From positions 1-62,152 of the forward strand of contig WIXG01000409.1 in assembly GCA_009869945.1 (NCBI GenBank): DNA of 62,152 nt, written 5' to 3'. Within the stretch, counting starts at the first letter, position 1, and the number at the start of each line of letters is the position of its first letter. Position numbers and translations under genes: made by a program. Shown here in pieces: positions 1-13,000 of this stretch. This DNA is from Mesaphorura yosii. Its lineage: Eukaryota > Arthropoda > Collembola > Poduromorpha > Tullbergiidae. The notes beneath the pieces were generated by a model, which did not search any database, had not been told where the DNA came from, and worked only from the letters and a program-made list of their open reading frames with translations.

Positions 1-3000
1 ACCATCTTTCCATGTCCATCCGGAAGGCAGTTATTGGCTTCCAAAGTTGGAACTTTTTCATATGCTAAAATGCACAGCGCACCAAATTCTCGTGAATACC
101 CCACTTTGCGCCACGACGAAAGTAATTTTATTTATGTCGAATGTCGGTCGGGCCAGGCCAAAAAGTGGGCTTGCCTCAATTCAATTCAATATGAGTTTTT
201 GATACGCCAGGCTTTGGCGTGAGTAATGCCATGCCAGCTCGCGTTGGCTGTGGAAGTAACAGTCTTTGATATCGCGAGATATGTAATTTCGATCATGATC
301 TGTCTTCAAACTGCAAACTCCAGGCTGCGAGAGCGGTCGTTGTCATTGATTGATGGGAAATTTTCTCTTTGCAGATTTCTATTTCTGTTTGGCTCTGCAA
401 AATCTTTCCTTCACGCGAGGAAGTGAGAAATAACACAATCAAAATGTGATATACAATAATAATACGTTCATGTTCAGAACAATGCTGCTCGGAAAGCCTT
501 TCCATCTTTAAAACTCGACGTGGTTTGCTGCTTTCTCTTTCTCTGTTCGTTTGCCTCCGACTTCGCTCGTGGTAAAATTTCACTTTCATGACCCAAACGA
601 CTCCGACTCGATTTTCTTTCCAGCACAGCACAATTTCAAAAGCTGTTGTGTTTTCCGCATCCATAACGCATTGTGTTTTCATTGTATTGTGGATTGCATG
701 ATTGGATTGTTTATGCTCTCAATTTCGAACCTCCAAAACAGATTGGCAAATGGCAACACTTTGAATTCTGGCGATCGAACCCCATCCCATATTTGGTATT
801 TATGATCCGAGTGCTCGTATTTTATCCTCGCTGCACAAGTTTATGGAAATGAAAGCGCATTGAGTACATTAACGCCAAAGTTTTGTACACTTTTCACTTT
901 CAACGTCGACGTGCAGTGAAAAGTTGGCCTAACTTGACTGCAAATGTGTTATCAATGTAAATACGGCTACATCGAGCGATGTCGTGCCATGTCATTATCA
1001 CATGTGCTCGAGTCAGAGCGCCTTTGCTTTTGCCGTACTCGATCCTCGGTCTATTAGCACCATTTGCAATAAATTATAATAATTTTGATCAAACTTCTGC
1101 ACATTCATCTCGAGACTCGGCGCAGCGGCGACGGTAATGTTATAGAAGAAGGTGAATCTCGAACGAGTACATTTTCGTACTTCGCATCAACAGCAGCAGC
1201 GTGGTTCACGTACACGTTCAGGGAAGTGAAAGCATCGCATGGCCAAAGCATGGTGCAGTACGTGTGATATTTCATCCTTTCAATCAATTAATGGCCCTTT
1301 ATTGTCCGATAAATGGTCGATACCCTTACAGACAAAATCTTACCAAGCAAAATTAATTTTAAAAGATACACGTTACGTTGAAAATAGCTGAATTTGATCA
1401 CTTATTAAGCTATTGAATAATTTTAAGTAATCTTCTCTAGTCTTGGTTGCAGCATCTGGCAGAACTTTTAAAAGATAACGTCTTGACTTGTACCCTGTAC
1501 ACTCAAAAAGTAAATGAAAAATATCTTATTTCTCCCCACAAATCGCAAAATTATCTTCGTTTTTTTTATAGAAGTGCTCTAAATCTCTAAGCTTAAGGTT
1601 TTTATCACTTAGTAGATTCTAAAAATGGTTCAATTCTGACATGAGTTTTGTTTCTCACATACGCTTCAAAAAACTTGCTCTCTCCCATACTCTCGCCACC
1701 GAGTCAGACTCCGCCCTTTCCAGCGGCTTCGTAACTTTGGATGTGAAAACGCGACTGTTTACTTCGGTATCAGGACAATTCAATATATTTTCTAACCCAG
1801 AAACGATCTGATTTGGTTTGAAGAAAATCCTTTTTTATTTCACTTAGAATAAGTTTTTTCACTGCAAATGTTGCCATTGCCAACCGTAACGAGAGTGCGG
1901 GTCCGTGTCTGATGCACTCACGCTGTTCGCTCCTCGTACGTACGCACTTTGTATTCTGCTTCCGTCTTATGGCCAAGGGAATCGTATCGCACTGCCACGG
2001 CGAAGATCGATACTGCCGCTGCCACGGCGATGAAAATGTCTTGGCCTTTCTCCTCGCAGCGAACGCCATGCCAAATAACAAATGGCTTACGAGCAGCGCC
2101 GTGGAAATTGTCGAAATGAGCATGATGCTCCGTTTCGTGTTTGTCTCGAAACGAAATGAGACCATTTCAAAATATGAATCAACGTTTGTCAACGGCCAAG
2201 AGTAAAATGCCGTACTGGAGAGTCAGAATTTTGGTTGCGGCTGCTGAATTGAGCCACCGCCATAACCACTTTATCAGACATGATCTTGGATGCAATTTCC
2301 TTATGCCGTATGCATGCAAGTTGTTTGAGTTGAGTCGCATACAAGCGAAAGGACTCAAGAAAAGGCTGAGGGATTTTTACCAGGCAAAGAACAGCGAGAA
2401 TTCGAAGATGTTGCCCTCACAAGTACAGGGAACTAAATTACTCCAGCAGCTTAAATGAAGTAAAAAAGCCAAGTCTCGAGACAAACTACGAGAGATGAGG
2501 GAAATTTTCTCAGAACCGGCCGAGACGGACGCGATAGCAAGTTCATCTCCGGATTACAAATGACCCACACCAGCGTAGCGTCAGCGCCAAACGACGAAGC
2601 GAGAAGTCGCATTGGACAAGCTATCAAGAATTTGTGTCTTTACCGAGGAACAGCGAGCGCCAGTAAAAAAAAATACCAGCGTTTTGAGCATCATCGCCGT
2701 GTTTTATGTTAAAGGAAATGGCGGAGCATGTTAGAAACGTCTGCGGTGCGGTTTCTGCCATTCTGCTCCATTTATTACATCTTGCCACTTGCAAGTTTTT
2801 TGCACTCGTATGCGGGTCGCGGTTCGGGCCGACGAAAAATTTCATTAATCCATATTCTCTGCCGCAGTCGTCGGGGCGGCAGCAATGGTCAACCATTTTA
2901 TTACTGCGCTTCTGTATGCGTGTAAGTGCACTTATTATCGTCCAAGACGTTGGCCAGCACTCTACTTAAAATCCCATCACACCGTGCGCATAATGCCTGG

Positions 3001-4041
3001 TCTGTGCTGAGCAGACCGTTGCGTGCACGGCCACAAAATTTTGCACTTGACCACCATGGTCAGACCAAGGCAATAACCCTTTCTAATATTTGTATTATCT
3101 CATCAACATTTACGCACTACAAGCCAATAAATGTTTACTTTGCGTGCGTGTGCAAGCCTGCCACAATCGGCAGTCATACATGAAAAGTGTCACACACAAT
3201 TCCAAATTGTACGGGCCACGGACTCGAGTCCAACGCCAAGTTCACCTCTTTCTTGAGATTTGCTTGCTTTTGAGATTGGGCGTTTGACTTTCTTGTGTTA
3301 TTCTGCCTTCTATTTTGTGCACGAGGTTTGCTTATCAATTTCAATTTATAACAACTTTTCTTGATTTCACTCGAATTTTGGCGTTTCAGCCTAAGGTATA
3401 CAGGCTGTAAAATAAAATAAGAAATCAAGTCGAGACTGGAAAGCGATAAGCGTCAAGTACCCGGATTTTGCGGATAAACCTTTATGCAGGGAAGAAAGAG
3501 TTGAATTTAGCGTTGGGTTGGTTTACTCTTTCTTGTTCATGATACTGAATTTGCAATTTATGCATTTAGTATGTCCAGCATTGGCATTCTGTTCCTCAAA
3601 TTGACTGTATCTCATTTATTTGTGGCGCAGTTGAAGGCGGACTTTAAATTCAGTTGCTTTGCCTTATTCGGCTCTTTTTCTCACATGGAAAATTTGAACA
3701 TGTAATTGAGCCATTTTGTAGAACACGACGCAAGGCAATTCGCCCGAATTCACACTCTGGTACGTGTCGAGCGCACAAAGTACTTTCTCACATCGCCTTG
3801 TCGGAATCATAAAACAAGTTTAATCTGGCATCCGACGTCGAGTGGCTTTAATTATGTCAGGCGACCATGCATGAATAAAATGTGTTAAGAATTACGAACA
3901 CAAGACGGTTTGCGCAAATCCTTGTTTATTACAAACGGAAGCAATTACACGCGTTCCAGCACTCGAATGCGAATTTCTTGCGCGTACTGCGTACAAATTG
4001 GCATTTGATTTTCATTGAACCTTGTCACTATTTTGTTGCAG
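1..4041. other. Non-coding; probably TMEM132 intron
   Basis: I see no exon I can support in these 4 kb. All open frames are short, with no recognisable motif and no flanking splice sites. Because the first visible TMEM132 exon at 4042 begins in mid-codon, this stretch is most simply intronic to that gene, whose signal peptide and first exons must lie upstream of the window. The DNA is AT-rich with scattered GACTCG/CGAGTC words. Confidence 0.6.
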
Positions 4042-7000
4042 AGCACGCGTCAAGAGCGGAGTTCGGATAATTGGAATCGAACCAAATATCGACAGAATGT
4101 GGAACATCACAACCGACTTCAATCCGCGCCGCACACACGCCACCATCACTGCAGTCCGAAAATTTGATCCTCGATTTCAAGAGCTGAAGAGGTAAGATTA
4201 CACGCATCTACGCATCTATCCGCATTTCTTTAACTTAAGACAGAATAACATCATCACGATGGGCTCAAAGCTCTCAATTTAACGGCCGCACGTTTGTTTT
4301 CGCAATAAACACGCTTTAATTTACGCCTTAATGATGCTTGGCATGTTTCGACCATAAAATGAGTACAAAATCCATCTCGGAAGATTGCGGGTCATAAATA
4401 GTCAGCAAGGCACATAAAGTGCAGCCAACAATATTTTCAGGTCGCCTCGGTTTGCAAATTTAAGTCTGGTCGTGAGAATAAACATTTCACACTTCTGTCA
4501 GCCACGCCACGCCAGACAAAAGCAATGGCTAAGTAAAAATGCCATGGCAGGCATTTCTTTGTACGTTTCTCACATTCGGACTCGGCAGCTTTGCCTCTCT
4601 CATTCGCGGACGGGATGTGAATTATGAAATATGTCTCTTTCGAGACGCTACACGGCCAATCTTATTGCCACTACTTTGCCATGGACCAGGCAGCTGGCCA
4701 TCTGGGTGTAAGCATTGGCCTGAGAATAGTATGTCTGAAGTGTATTTAGTAGTGCTTTTCCGGCTGGACGGGACAAAAACAATAACAAGAGAGAAAAATG
4801 ACGGTCGTAAATACATACGGAAAAATATGTACACGAAAATGTAATTTATTTCCGCCAAGGTGTCGAGCTGGAGAAGATTACGACTCATGGCTGCTCGCAA
4901 GTGGCACTGGCATCGTGAAAAATGGCTAGGCGGTCAGTAAAATGCAGAGCCAACTCGGGCGCTTCTGCTCGAGTCTTCTCCAGAGTCCCACAAAGTCATA
5001 TTATGACGCGTTTACTTTATTATGGCAATTCAAAGCGTATGCAGCGTTTGGTGCCGCATAAAATAGCTTGCGTTCTAATTAAGACACGCTTTACGTATCC
5101 ACAGAGGAAGTAATTAGCAATTAGTAATTGGCGACTGCTCTTCTTGGCTGGCAAGATCACAATTCCCATTACCAAATACCAATTAACAAGCCCGTAGTTA
5201 CTCAAATTAGGTTGAAACGGGAAAGGACTCATCCGCGCGTGAGCATCATGAACGTGTCAAACTGGCAATTTAAAAGCTGGTGAGTCGCGTGTAAGGTTTC
5301 AGCTTGGCAAAGGCAGCAGACATCCGAGTCGCCATTCGCCATTTCCACTGCAGCCCGTTGAAGATGAAGAAAATGAAGATGAGTTGATCCATTAAATTAA
5401 TTCTGCAGCAGAAGCAATGCAGATACACGAGCGTTAATTGTGTGGCAGGAAAATGGTCGTTTTCCTTTTAAGTCCTTCAGCACTCACATTCATCCGATGA
5501 TGGAAATGGAATGGAGAGGCAGAGTGTAAGAATGAAATTATGCCGAGTGGCACATTGCACAATGGGATTATTGTGCAACAGGAAAATGAGGATGAGGATA
5601 AAGACGAAGAAAGCTGGACGCTTGAATGCTTGCCGCAATGGCAAAATTCGCGATTCGCTTGCCTGGCTCTTAGCTGGCTGTTGTCTGACGTGTTTTATAA
5701 ATTATAATAATGAATATCCATACCGAGACGACCAAGAATGGTTGGCCAAACAGTTAACCTGACTGCTGACTACCTTTTATCTCGCTTTGTTATGCAAGAC
5801 AAAGACCCAAGGCACAGACACTGATGCTCGTCAGTTCCAGGAGTAAAGGCAACGCAAAGCCAACACTGTTTCAAACACTCCCTGGGCGCACCTTAAGCAG
5901 TACGGTCAAATAATGCCATGATACTTTTCTTCATCTTTTAATCTCCTTTCTTCTTTTGCCTGGTGGACCTGAAATTGTTGTCTTTCTTTGTACTTTTGTT
6001 CCTTGGCTTGTGTATTTTAAACACAGGCTCATCACACCGAATGCGGAACAGAAACCGACGTTCGAAACAAGTCTCATCCAACGGCACGGCGTTCTGAACC
6101 ATTTTGTAGAATGCTCACGCTGACGACGGTGATACTGGCAATTTTGATGAGGCTTTAATTTATTGTGTAAATCCAGGACAAACCTGCTACAATGCTACAA
6201 TACATTCAATCAAAGACTAGAAAATGAATTGGCAAGTTGGTTGTGTAACACTACACCAGACCAGTCATGGCTGAGTAATAAATTAGTCTCAGGCTCTCAG
6301 TGCTGGTGCTCCAATAAAAATAAACAGGTTTCAAATCTCCCTGTCTGCCTGCCTGCTTATGCGAGTATCACCTCATTAGTCGTCAATAAACAGAAATATA
6401 CAAATTTGAGATTCCAATTACTACGACGGCTGAAACGACATGTGAGATGAGATCCTCAATTCAATGCCATCGCTAATGATGCCCATACGAACGCGAATGC
6501 GAGTACGGACGTGGCACAGGCAATGCATCTTTCTGTCACTCAATTTTTCATACATCGTTATTAATGGCTCCGAGCCCAGTCTCCGACTCGACTCAAGTCA
6601 TTTCATCCTCTGGCTTGGCTTTGCACTTGCAGTGAATTATGATTATAATAAATGAACACTGGCTGCTGCTCGCGATGTCATTCAATCAGTCACTATTACT
6701 TAATTTACAACTAAAATCCATTAACATTTACACAAGATGAATGAAGTTGGTGAAGGCGAAGGTGATGGCGATGGCAAAAGCGATGGGCCAGTGACTACCA
6801 TGAATGAAACAAGTCGACAAGAATTCCGTTGCATTTCTCGCAAGTTGTAATCAGCATGCGGGAGCAGCGGGCGCACTGTTTGACAGAAAAATTCGAAATT
6901 AAAGTCTCTCGCGGTTTGATTTACAGTCTTGATGAATATTTTTGACTTTGACTCGCAAATCGATTTACAAACCAAACTAAGGCATAGTCGTTGGGTTTGA

Positions 7001-10000
7001 GCATTTATTGATTCAACGAGCCGGGTACGCGGAATGATTTACGCCACTCGTAATTACAATTTCACGATTCGCTTCCGTCCCTCCGGTTAGGTGTAAAAGG
7101 TGCAAAATTGGGCTTCATCTTCTGCGAAAATATTTTTAATCAATTTTGTTGTAGTCGTCCGCAATCTACGGTCTTCTGGAAAAGTTTGACTGCAAAGGAA
7201 AATGAAATTGAAAAAAAAAACAATAAAACAGGGAAAGCTTCGTGAGATAAAGAAGCTATAAAAGCACAAACTCGTTAAAAGTGCAGTACAATTCTCATTT
7301 TCTCCTTCACGTCGTAGTGCAGTGCAAGTTTCTAGTAAACAAGTGAGTAAGCCGGCAGTAAGCTGACTTTAACTTTTGAGATCAAAAAGCTCCACGGGTT
7401 TGGAAAACAATAAAAACATGATGCGCTTCTCTGCTCGGCTGCAAGAATCCTGGAAGCCAAAGCCAGCAGAGCGTCTTCGAGCTGATGTGTTTATGATTTG
7501 AATTCAAGTCTTGAGTTCTTGAGCCTGTTTGAACTTTGTCTTCGACTTCCCTGAATTTTCTGAAAAACTTTGCAATTCAGTAAAAGTTTCGAGTCGATGA
7601 CTCGCTGACTTTAGCTTTCGATTTTGATCCCGAAGACGTTTTAATGATTGAAATATGTGCTAGAATGGAAGTTGGTGCCAAAATTATTACGAGTCGACCG
7701 ACCGTCGAGCTCATATGAGCTTTAGGCTACAGAATGCCCAATAATTCAAAGGGCGCCGCTGCCGTAGATTTCTCCATAAATTCCAATTTGCGGCCGGCAG
7801 CGCAAGGCAGTAATCCCATTTCAAAGCGCGACGTGTCGTCATCAAGCCCCATCATTATGGTAATTGACATAACCAAACCGAAGCCGAGTCGACCAGAATT
7901 CCATTTGAAATCTGTTGCTGGCAATTATGAGAGAAAGCAAATCCTGTGAACTGCTGCCAAGTTTTTTCTTTGATGGTTGGGCAAAGTCATGTCACGCCAC
8001 AAAGAAATATGACAAATTATGCAGGATGTTTGCCAAATTATTCGCTATTCGCAAACTTTAACCTTCACCAAGCCAAGCCAAGCCAAGCTGAGGAGTTTGC
8101 GGCGGGCTTGCGGGTCGCAGATCGCGAACGTGTTGTTCTAAATTAAGATAATGTTATCATAATGAATGGTCTATTAAAGTGTTGTGTGCCTGTACGAATT
8201 CATCATGTTCAAGTGCGTAATTGCCACGACCTGTCACCTCTGCTAAGCTCCGCTCTTCGCCGCACTGTGCCGTTATGCCATTTTACCTTGTCAGTTGGTT
8301 AGAATCAAGCCAGCTGCTGTCACACGAATTACAGCGAGCAGCTATTAGGTCACTGCTGACATAAAAATTCTAGCAGAGTCGTGAAAAGAGCCATGTACAA
8401 ACGCCATTCGACACGGCTAATTTAAAAAGGGAACGCATTTGTCTTTGTATCGTATGCGAATGCGAATTAAAACGGGATTGCTTTGGATTATGGGCCATGA
8501 GGTCCGTATTTTGTGTTTCTAGCTCGAAATGCGATTTCACATGGTAAAAAGCGTCTGAATAACTTGTACTTGGAATTATTACTGAAAGGCCGGCCATCCA
8601 TTTAGCTTGATGACTCTGAGTCAGTAACCGGGGCGCTTAATGTCAAAGGAGCACGAAACAATTTGAGTATGCCGTTGATTCCCGGAACAGTTCACGCTCA
8701 TGTCCCGTGCTCGTTTGTCATGTTAACGACGAAGGTGGTCTGGCCTCAAAATTATGGCAGTCAGCACGAATCACCGATTCCGACTCGTTGGCGTGGATTT
8801 AATGCAGAGTGATTTGTCACTTAATTTTGAGACGAAAATTACGCTCAATCGTAGACCGAAAAATTGGCAAGATTATTTCGGGCTTTTATTTCCCGATTCA
8901 AACTGGACGGATGCGATAATCTTTCCGTAAATGATTGCTAATAATCCCTGAGCTGTGCAGCTTAGCGTATTGTGTTGCGCGGTTAGGTATTTGGGTCAGT
9001 CTTCCAGGGAAGGGAAATCGACGTCATTACAAGCGCGAAACTCAAGGAGCTTAGCAACAGCAACTGATTCCTGCGAGCTCCGTGCAGGCAGCAGTGTTTA
9101 ATGCGCAGATGATTTATTGCTTCTCAGAACGCTGAGCGTGCAAGTTTGAAAGAAATTGAATGGAAACTTTTGTACGGGCCAGCAGAGGTAAAAGATGATG
9201 ATGGGTTTGGTATTAATTTCGAACGCAGAGCGCAAAAGTGGGCGAGTTTTCATCTCGGCGAAGCGAACTATTGCTTTTGCCTGCTGCTGTTGTCTGAGCC
9301 ATTATTAATAATACATTTCATTTCATCTTGTTCATTGTCATCGGACCACAGCCACTCCCACCATTCACTCGAGAGAAAAATCGTTCCATTGTTCCAACAG
9401 AAAATGCATGCTGCCTTGCATTCGCTCCTGGCTAAAACTAATTTAATTGTGATTGAAATATTAACACCTTCACCTTGGTCCAATTTGTACTTCATCGCAA
9501 TCAATCCAGCGAGCGACTCCGATGCGTGAAACTGGATTTTTGATTCGAGCATATACTGATTGTAATTCCTAATAATTTAATCACGGCAAAAGGGCAGGTT
9601 TCAATTTCATTTCCACTCAAGCCGTCATTCATTTCGCTGAAATGGCCCAGCAAAACCAAGTGAGACGCTTTCTGAATACGAAATTCAATTGACGGCAGGC
9701 AAAAAATGTTGGCCTGGCCTGATTGACCACGACTTCCTCAGCAAGTGATATCGTGAGTTTTAAAAATTCGGTCTGGACATCGAATCTAATCGAAATAGGG
9801 CTGACATGGCACATTTGTTTCCCGCTTCGTTAAGTCAAATTCGGCCTTAAACGTTTGTTCGTGCGTTCTTAATTTTTTTATATGAAGCAAAGCAATGTGT
9901 ACACAGTAATATGAACGGTCTCTTGTCCTTCTAATTGCAGTGAGGGCGAGGAAGTATTCAACTGGATTCTGGAGGCGGCGGAGGAGCCGAACGATGACTG

Positions 10001-13000
10001 GGACGGAGGACGTGTGGTCTGGATTCTGCGGTATGTCATCCAACCGTCGGCTGACTCAAGTTGGATGAAGAAGGACCCATTCTCTAACTTTGACGACGAG
10101 CGTCACCGGCTCACGACCCGACTCGAGATCCAGAAGGATGACATCCAGGCCGTGATCCCCATCGCAAAGGTAGGCACCCGGCCCCGAGTCACTCGTTGCG
10201 CTTTTGCTTTTACAAATGGAGCGAACGCCAAGCGCACATGTCGCGTACGCATTCCAAAGAAAGTCTCCACGTCCCCGGAGACCATAAAATTTTCATGCAT
10301 TGATCGATTTCTCATGTTCTCGGAATAATAAGAATTAATGGGAGCCCATAAAATTCTATCAGAATAATCTCAGTGCCTGACTACGACTTCGACTACGACT
10401 GCGACTGCGACTACGGCCTACTTTCCTTTCCTTCTACTTTCATGCTGCTATTGCTATTTGCATACAATCTGCATTTTCTTAACGCACTTATTTACAATGT
10501 GTGCGTAGTTGGTTGAAAACTTTCAAACTGATTCGCTCGCAATCGCAGTAGCAGTCGCAGATGAAAGGAATGTGCAAAAGTTTGGAAATTCCAATGTGCA
10601 GATGCGAGGATCTTGTCACAGCAAATCTGTACCGGGTACAAACTTTCAGTACAGATTTTCCCTGAAGACAGCAGGGAGCCGAAGTAGAGAGAGAAAAGCT
10701 TGAACAAACCTTAGTTGGAATTTTACGCATACTTCTGACTCGTATAAATAAATTGCGTGTATCTGAATTTTAAATAAGCAACACACAACTTCCATTTCAA
10801 TTTCCAAGCTTAACGCCCAATTCGTGGTGCTCATTGCATGATACTTGCTGCATATGAGATTTGGATATCTTGAATCGCTGGGAGATCAGAAGCTACAGAG
10901 ATCATTAGAATTGTGATCCGTCGTACTGTAGCTACAATAATTTGTACTGTCATAATAGCATTTAGACAACTATAGATAAAGACAAGTTTTGTAATCAATC
11001 GCAGTCCCGGCAGTGCTCTCGAGAGCTGACAAACAATCAAATGCCAGTATCAATGCAAATGCATAGCGAATGAAGCTTGTAAACATACATTTCTACTCTT
11101 CATTTTATTCAGTGCGAGAGTTTCATCCGAAAATCCGAATCATTGATGTGATGAAGAGATTGTTGTAGAGTAAACGTGATTTAAGTGCAAAGTTCCGTGA
11201 AATCTTGTTATTAGTAGTTTGAACGAAATTGTACGCAATTTTGAGACCAAAATTTAAAGGTCAGAGGTAGTACGTTTTAGTCAAGAGAGTTTCTCCAATT
11301 CCACCTTGTCTTGATAGATCGGCTTCAGTACTTCAATTTTCTCTGATTGGTGGATAATTGCCAGCTTTGATCAGTAACTTACACTTTTCATTGGATCGAC
11401 ACGAATTAACTCTAATATTTCGCTTTCAAGTAGTTTAACTCTTAATCCTTTGCTTAATAGATACTTGCCTTAACAACGCCAGTCAAGTTGCCAGTTAACA
11501 AATTATTTATTCGCTACTTAACGCCTCGGCCAGAGACTCTTCCAAAAGTCAGCTAAGACGATTCTTAAGTTCTCTGTGACTAAAACGTAGCAACCACTGA
11601 ACATTGACCTACGCTGTCGATCTGGACCTAACTTGTAAAATAGTGTGAGATCAAAGAACGTAAAGCTAGCGGTGTAGAGAACAGGAAAATACGATGGCAA
11701 CACATGAGCCTGTCGAGTTGGGAGAATCAAGTCCAGGCAGTTCGACGCTGACCATGAGTCCATCTGAAGGTGTAGGGGAATCAGGCAATACCTACGTTGA
11801 CGACGAAGTTTTGGACCATGCTGAAGACAACGGAAATGAATACTTAGATTTGGAAGCGGACACTGTGCCTGAAGGTAATTTTCCGTCGCTCCACAAAGCG
11901 AAATGAACGGCCTGGTGGAAAGTAGTCAAGTCAAAGTAGTTGTCAGTGACTTCTAACCTAATATTTCATCAACAGGTCAGCCAAGTTTATCTACCGAAGA
12001 CGAACTAAAGCATGTGCCCAAGTTGAAGGCCAGTACTGATGAAGCGGACCACATCAAACCGAAACCGTTCCGAGATGTCGAGCCCAACATTCTCCACGCA
12101 ATTGGCAACACGACTACCGTTCCACTAACCAGAGTCCTGAAGCACTTCCAGATTCCAGACTCATGTAACTTCTTGATCAAGATGGAATGTCTGAATCCCA
12201 GCGGTTCCGTCAAAGACCGAGTTGCATCGGCGTTTGTGGCCCAAGCTATCAAGGATGGTCAAATCAAACAGATGACTCGTCGTTCCACAATTGTGATTCC
12301 AAACTCCATCAGTTTGGCCATAGCAATGGCACTTCAAGGACTGCATCACAAGTTTGGGGTGGTGGGCTGCATTCCACTGGACACCGAGAAGAAGAACTTC
12401 GAGCGTGGCATCACCAAAACGAAGATAGATACATTTACCAGTTTAAGAGGCGACATTGCAAGAAGCCAAGCACGTGCTGTGATGCAGCGCTGCAGGGACT
12501 TGGTCGCCAATCTTCGAGAGTCCTCGCTCTTTGTTGAATTTGATAATCGACTTGAAGTCGGCCCAGTCACTGACGTTCGGGTGAAATATCGAAATCTAAT
12601 GGCTGCAGCGTATGACCCACTTATCCAAGAACTCATCCACGATTGCGGTGGTGATCATCTCGACGTCATCGTCTGTACGCGGGAGTCCACCGGGATTTAC
12701 GAAGCTTATCGACAGTACTCTGATGCTTCCAGAGACAACGATTGTATGCTCGTTGGTGTGGAACTTGTACTTGATAGTGATACTGCACAAGGCTCAAACA
12801 TTTCTGATCCAGACTTGAGGTACATGTACGACCACGTGAAGAAGGTATACAAGATTGGCTACTCAGATGCATTGAAGATGTGCTACACCCTCGGGCGCCA
12901 TGAAGGGGTCATCGCATGCCCACTCTCAGCTGCTGTTGTTTGTGCGGGGATTCAAGTTTGCAAAGAATATCATTATGATGCTGAATCGGATGAAGACCAG

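Larger units (their letters stand above)
4192..9940 (+). other. 5.7-kb TMEM132 intron
   Basis: This is the intron between TMEM132 exons 4042-4191 (donor GTAAGA, leaving two bases of a codon) and 9941-10169 (acceptor CTAATTGCAG, supplying one base). No other gene was recognised in it. It holds a TAATTA-rich cluster near 5109-5220, a short CCAAG repeat near 8070-8092, and a TATA box with an initiator and splice donor near 7257-7342, listed separately. Confidence 0.75.

Noticed and set aside
10743..10750. TATAAATA as promoter of the CBS-like gene
   Set aside because: It is 950 bp upstream of the start codon with no initiator or donor at a fitting distance.
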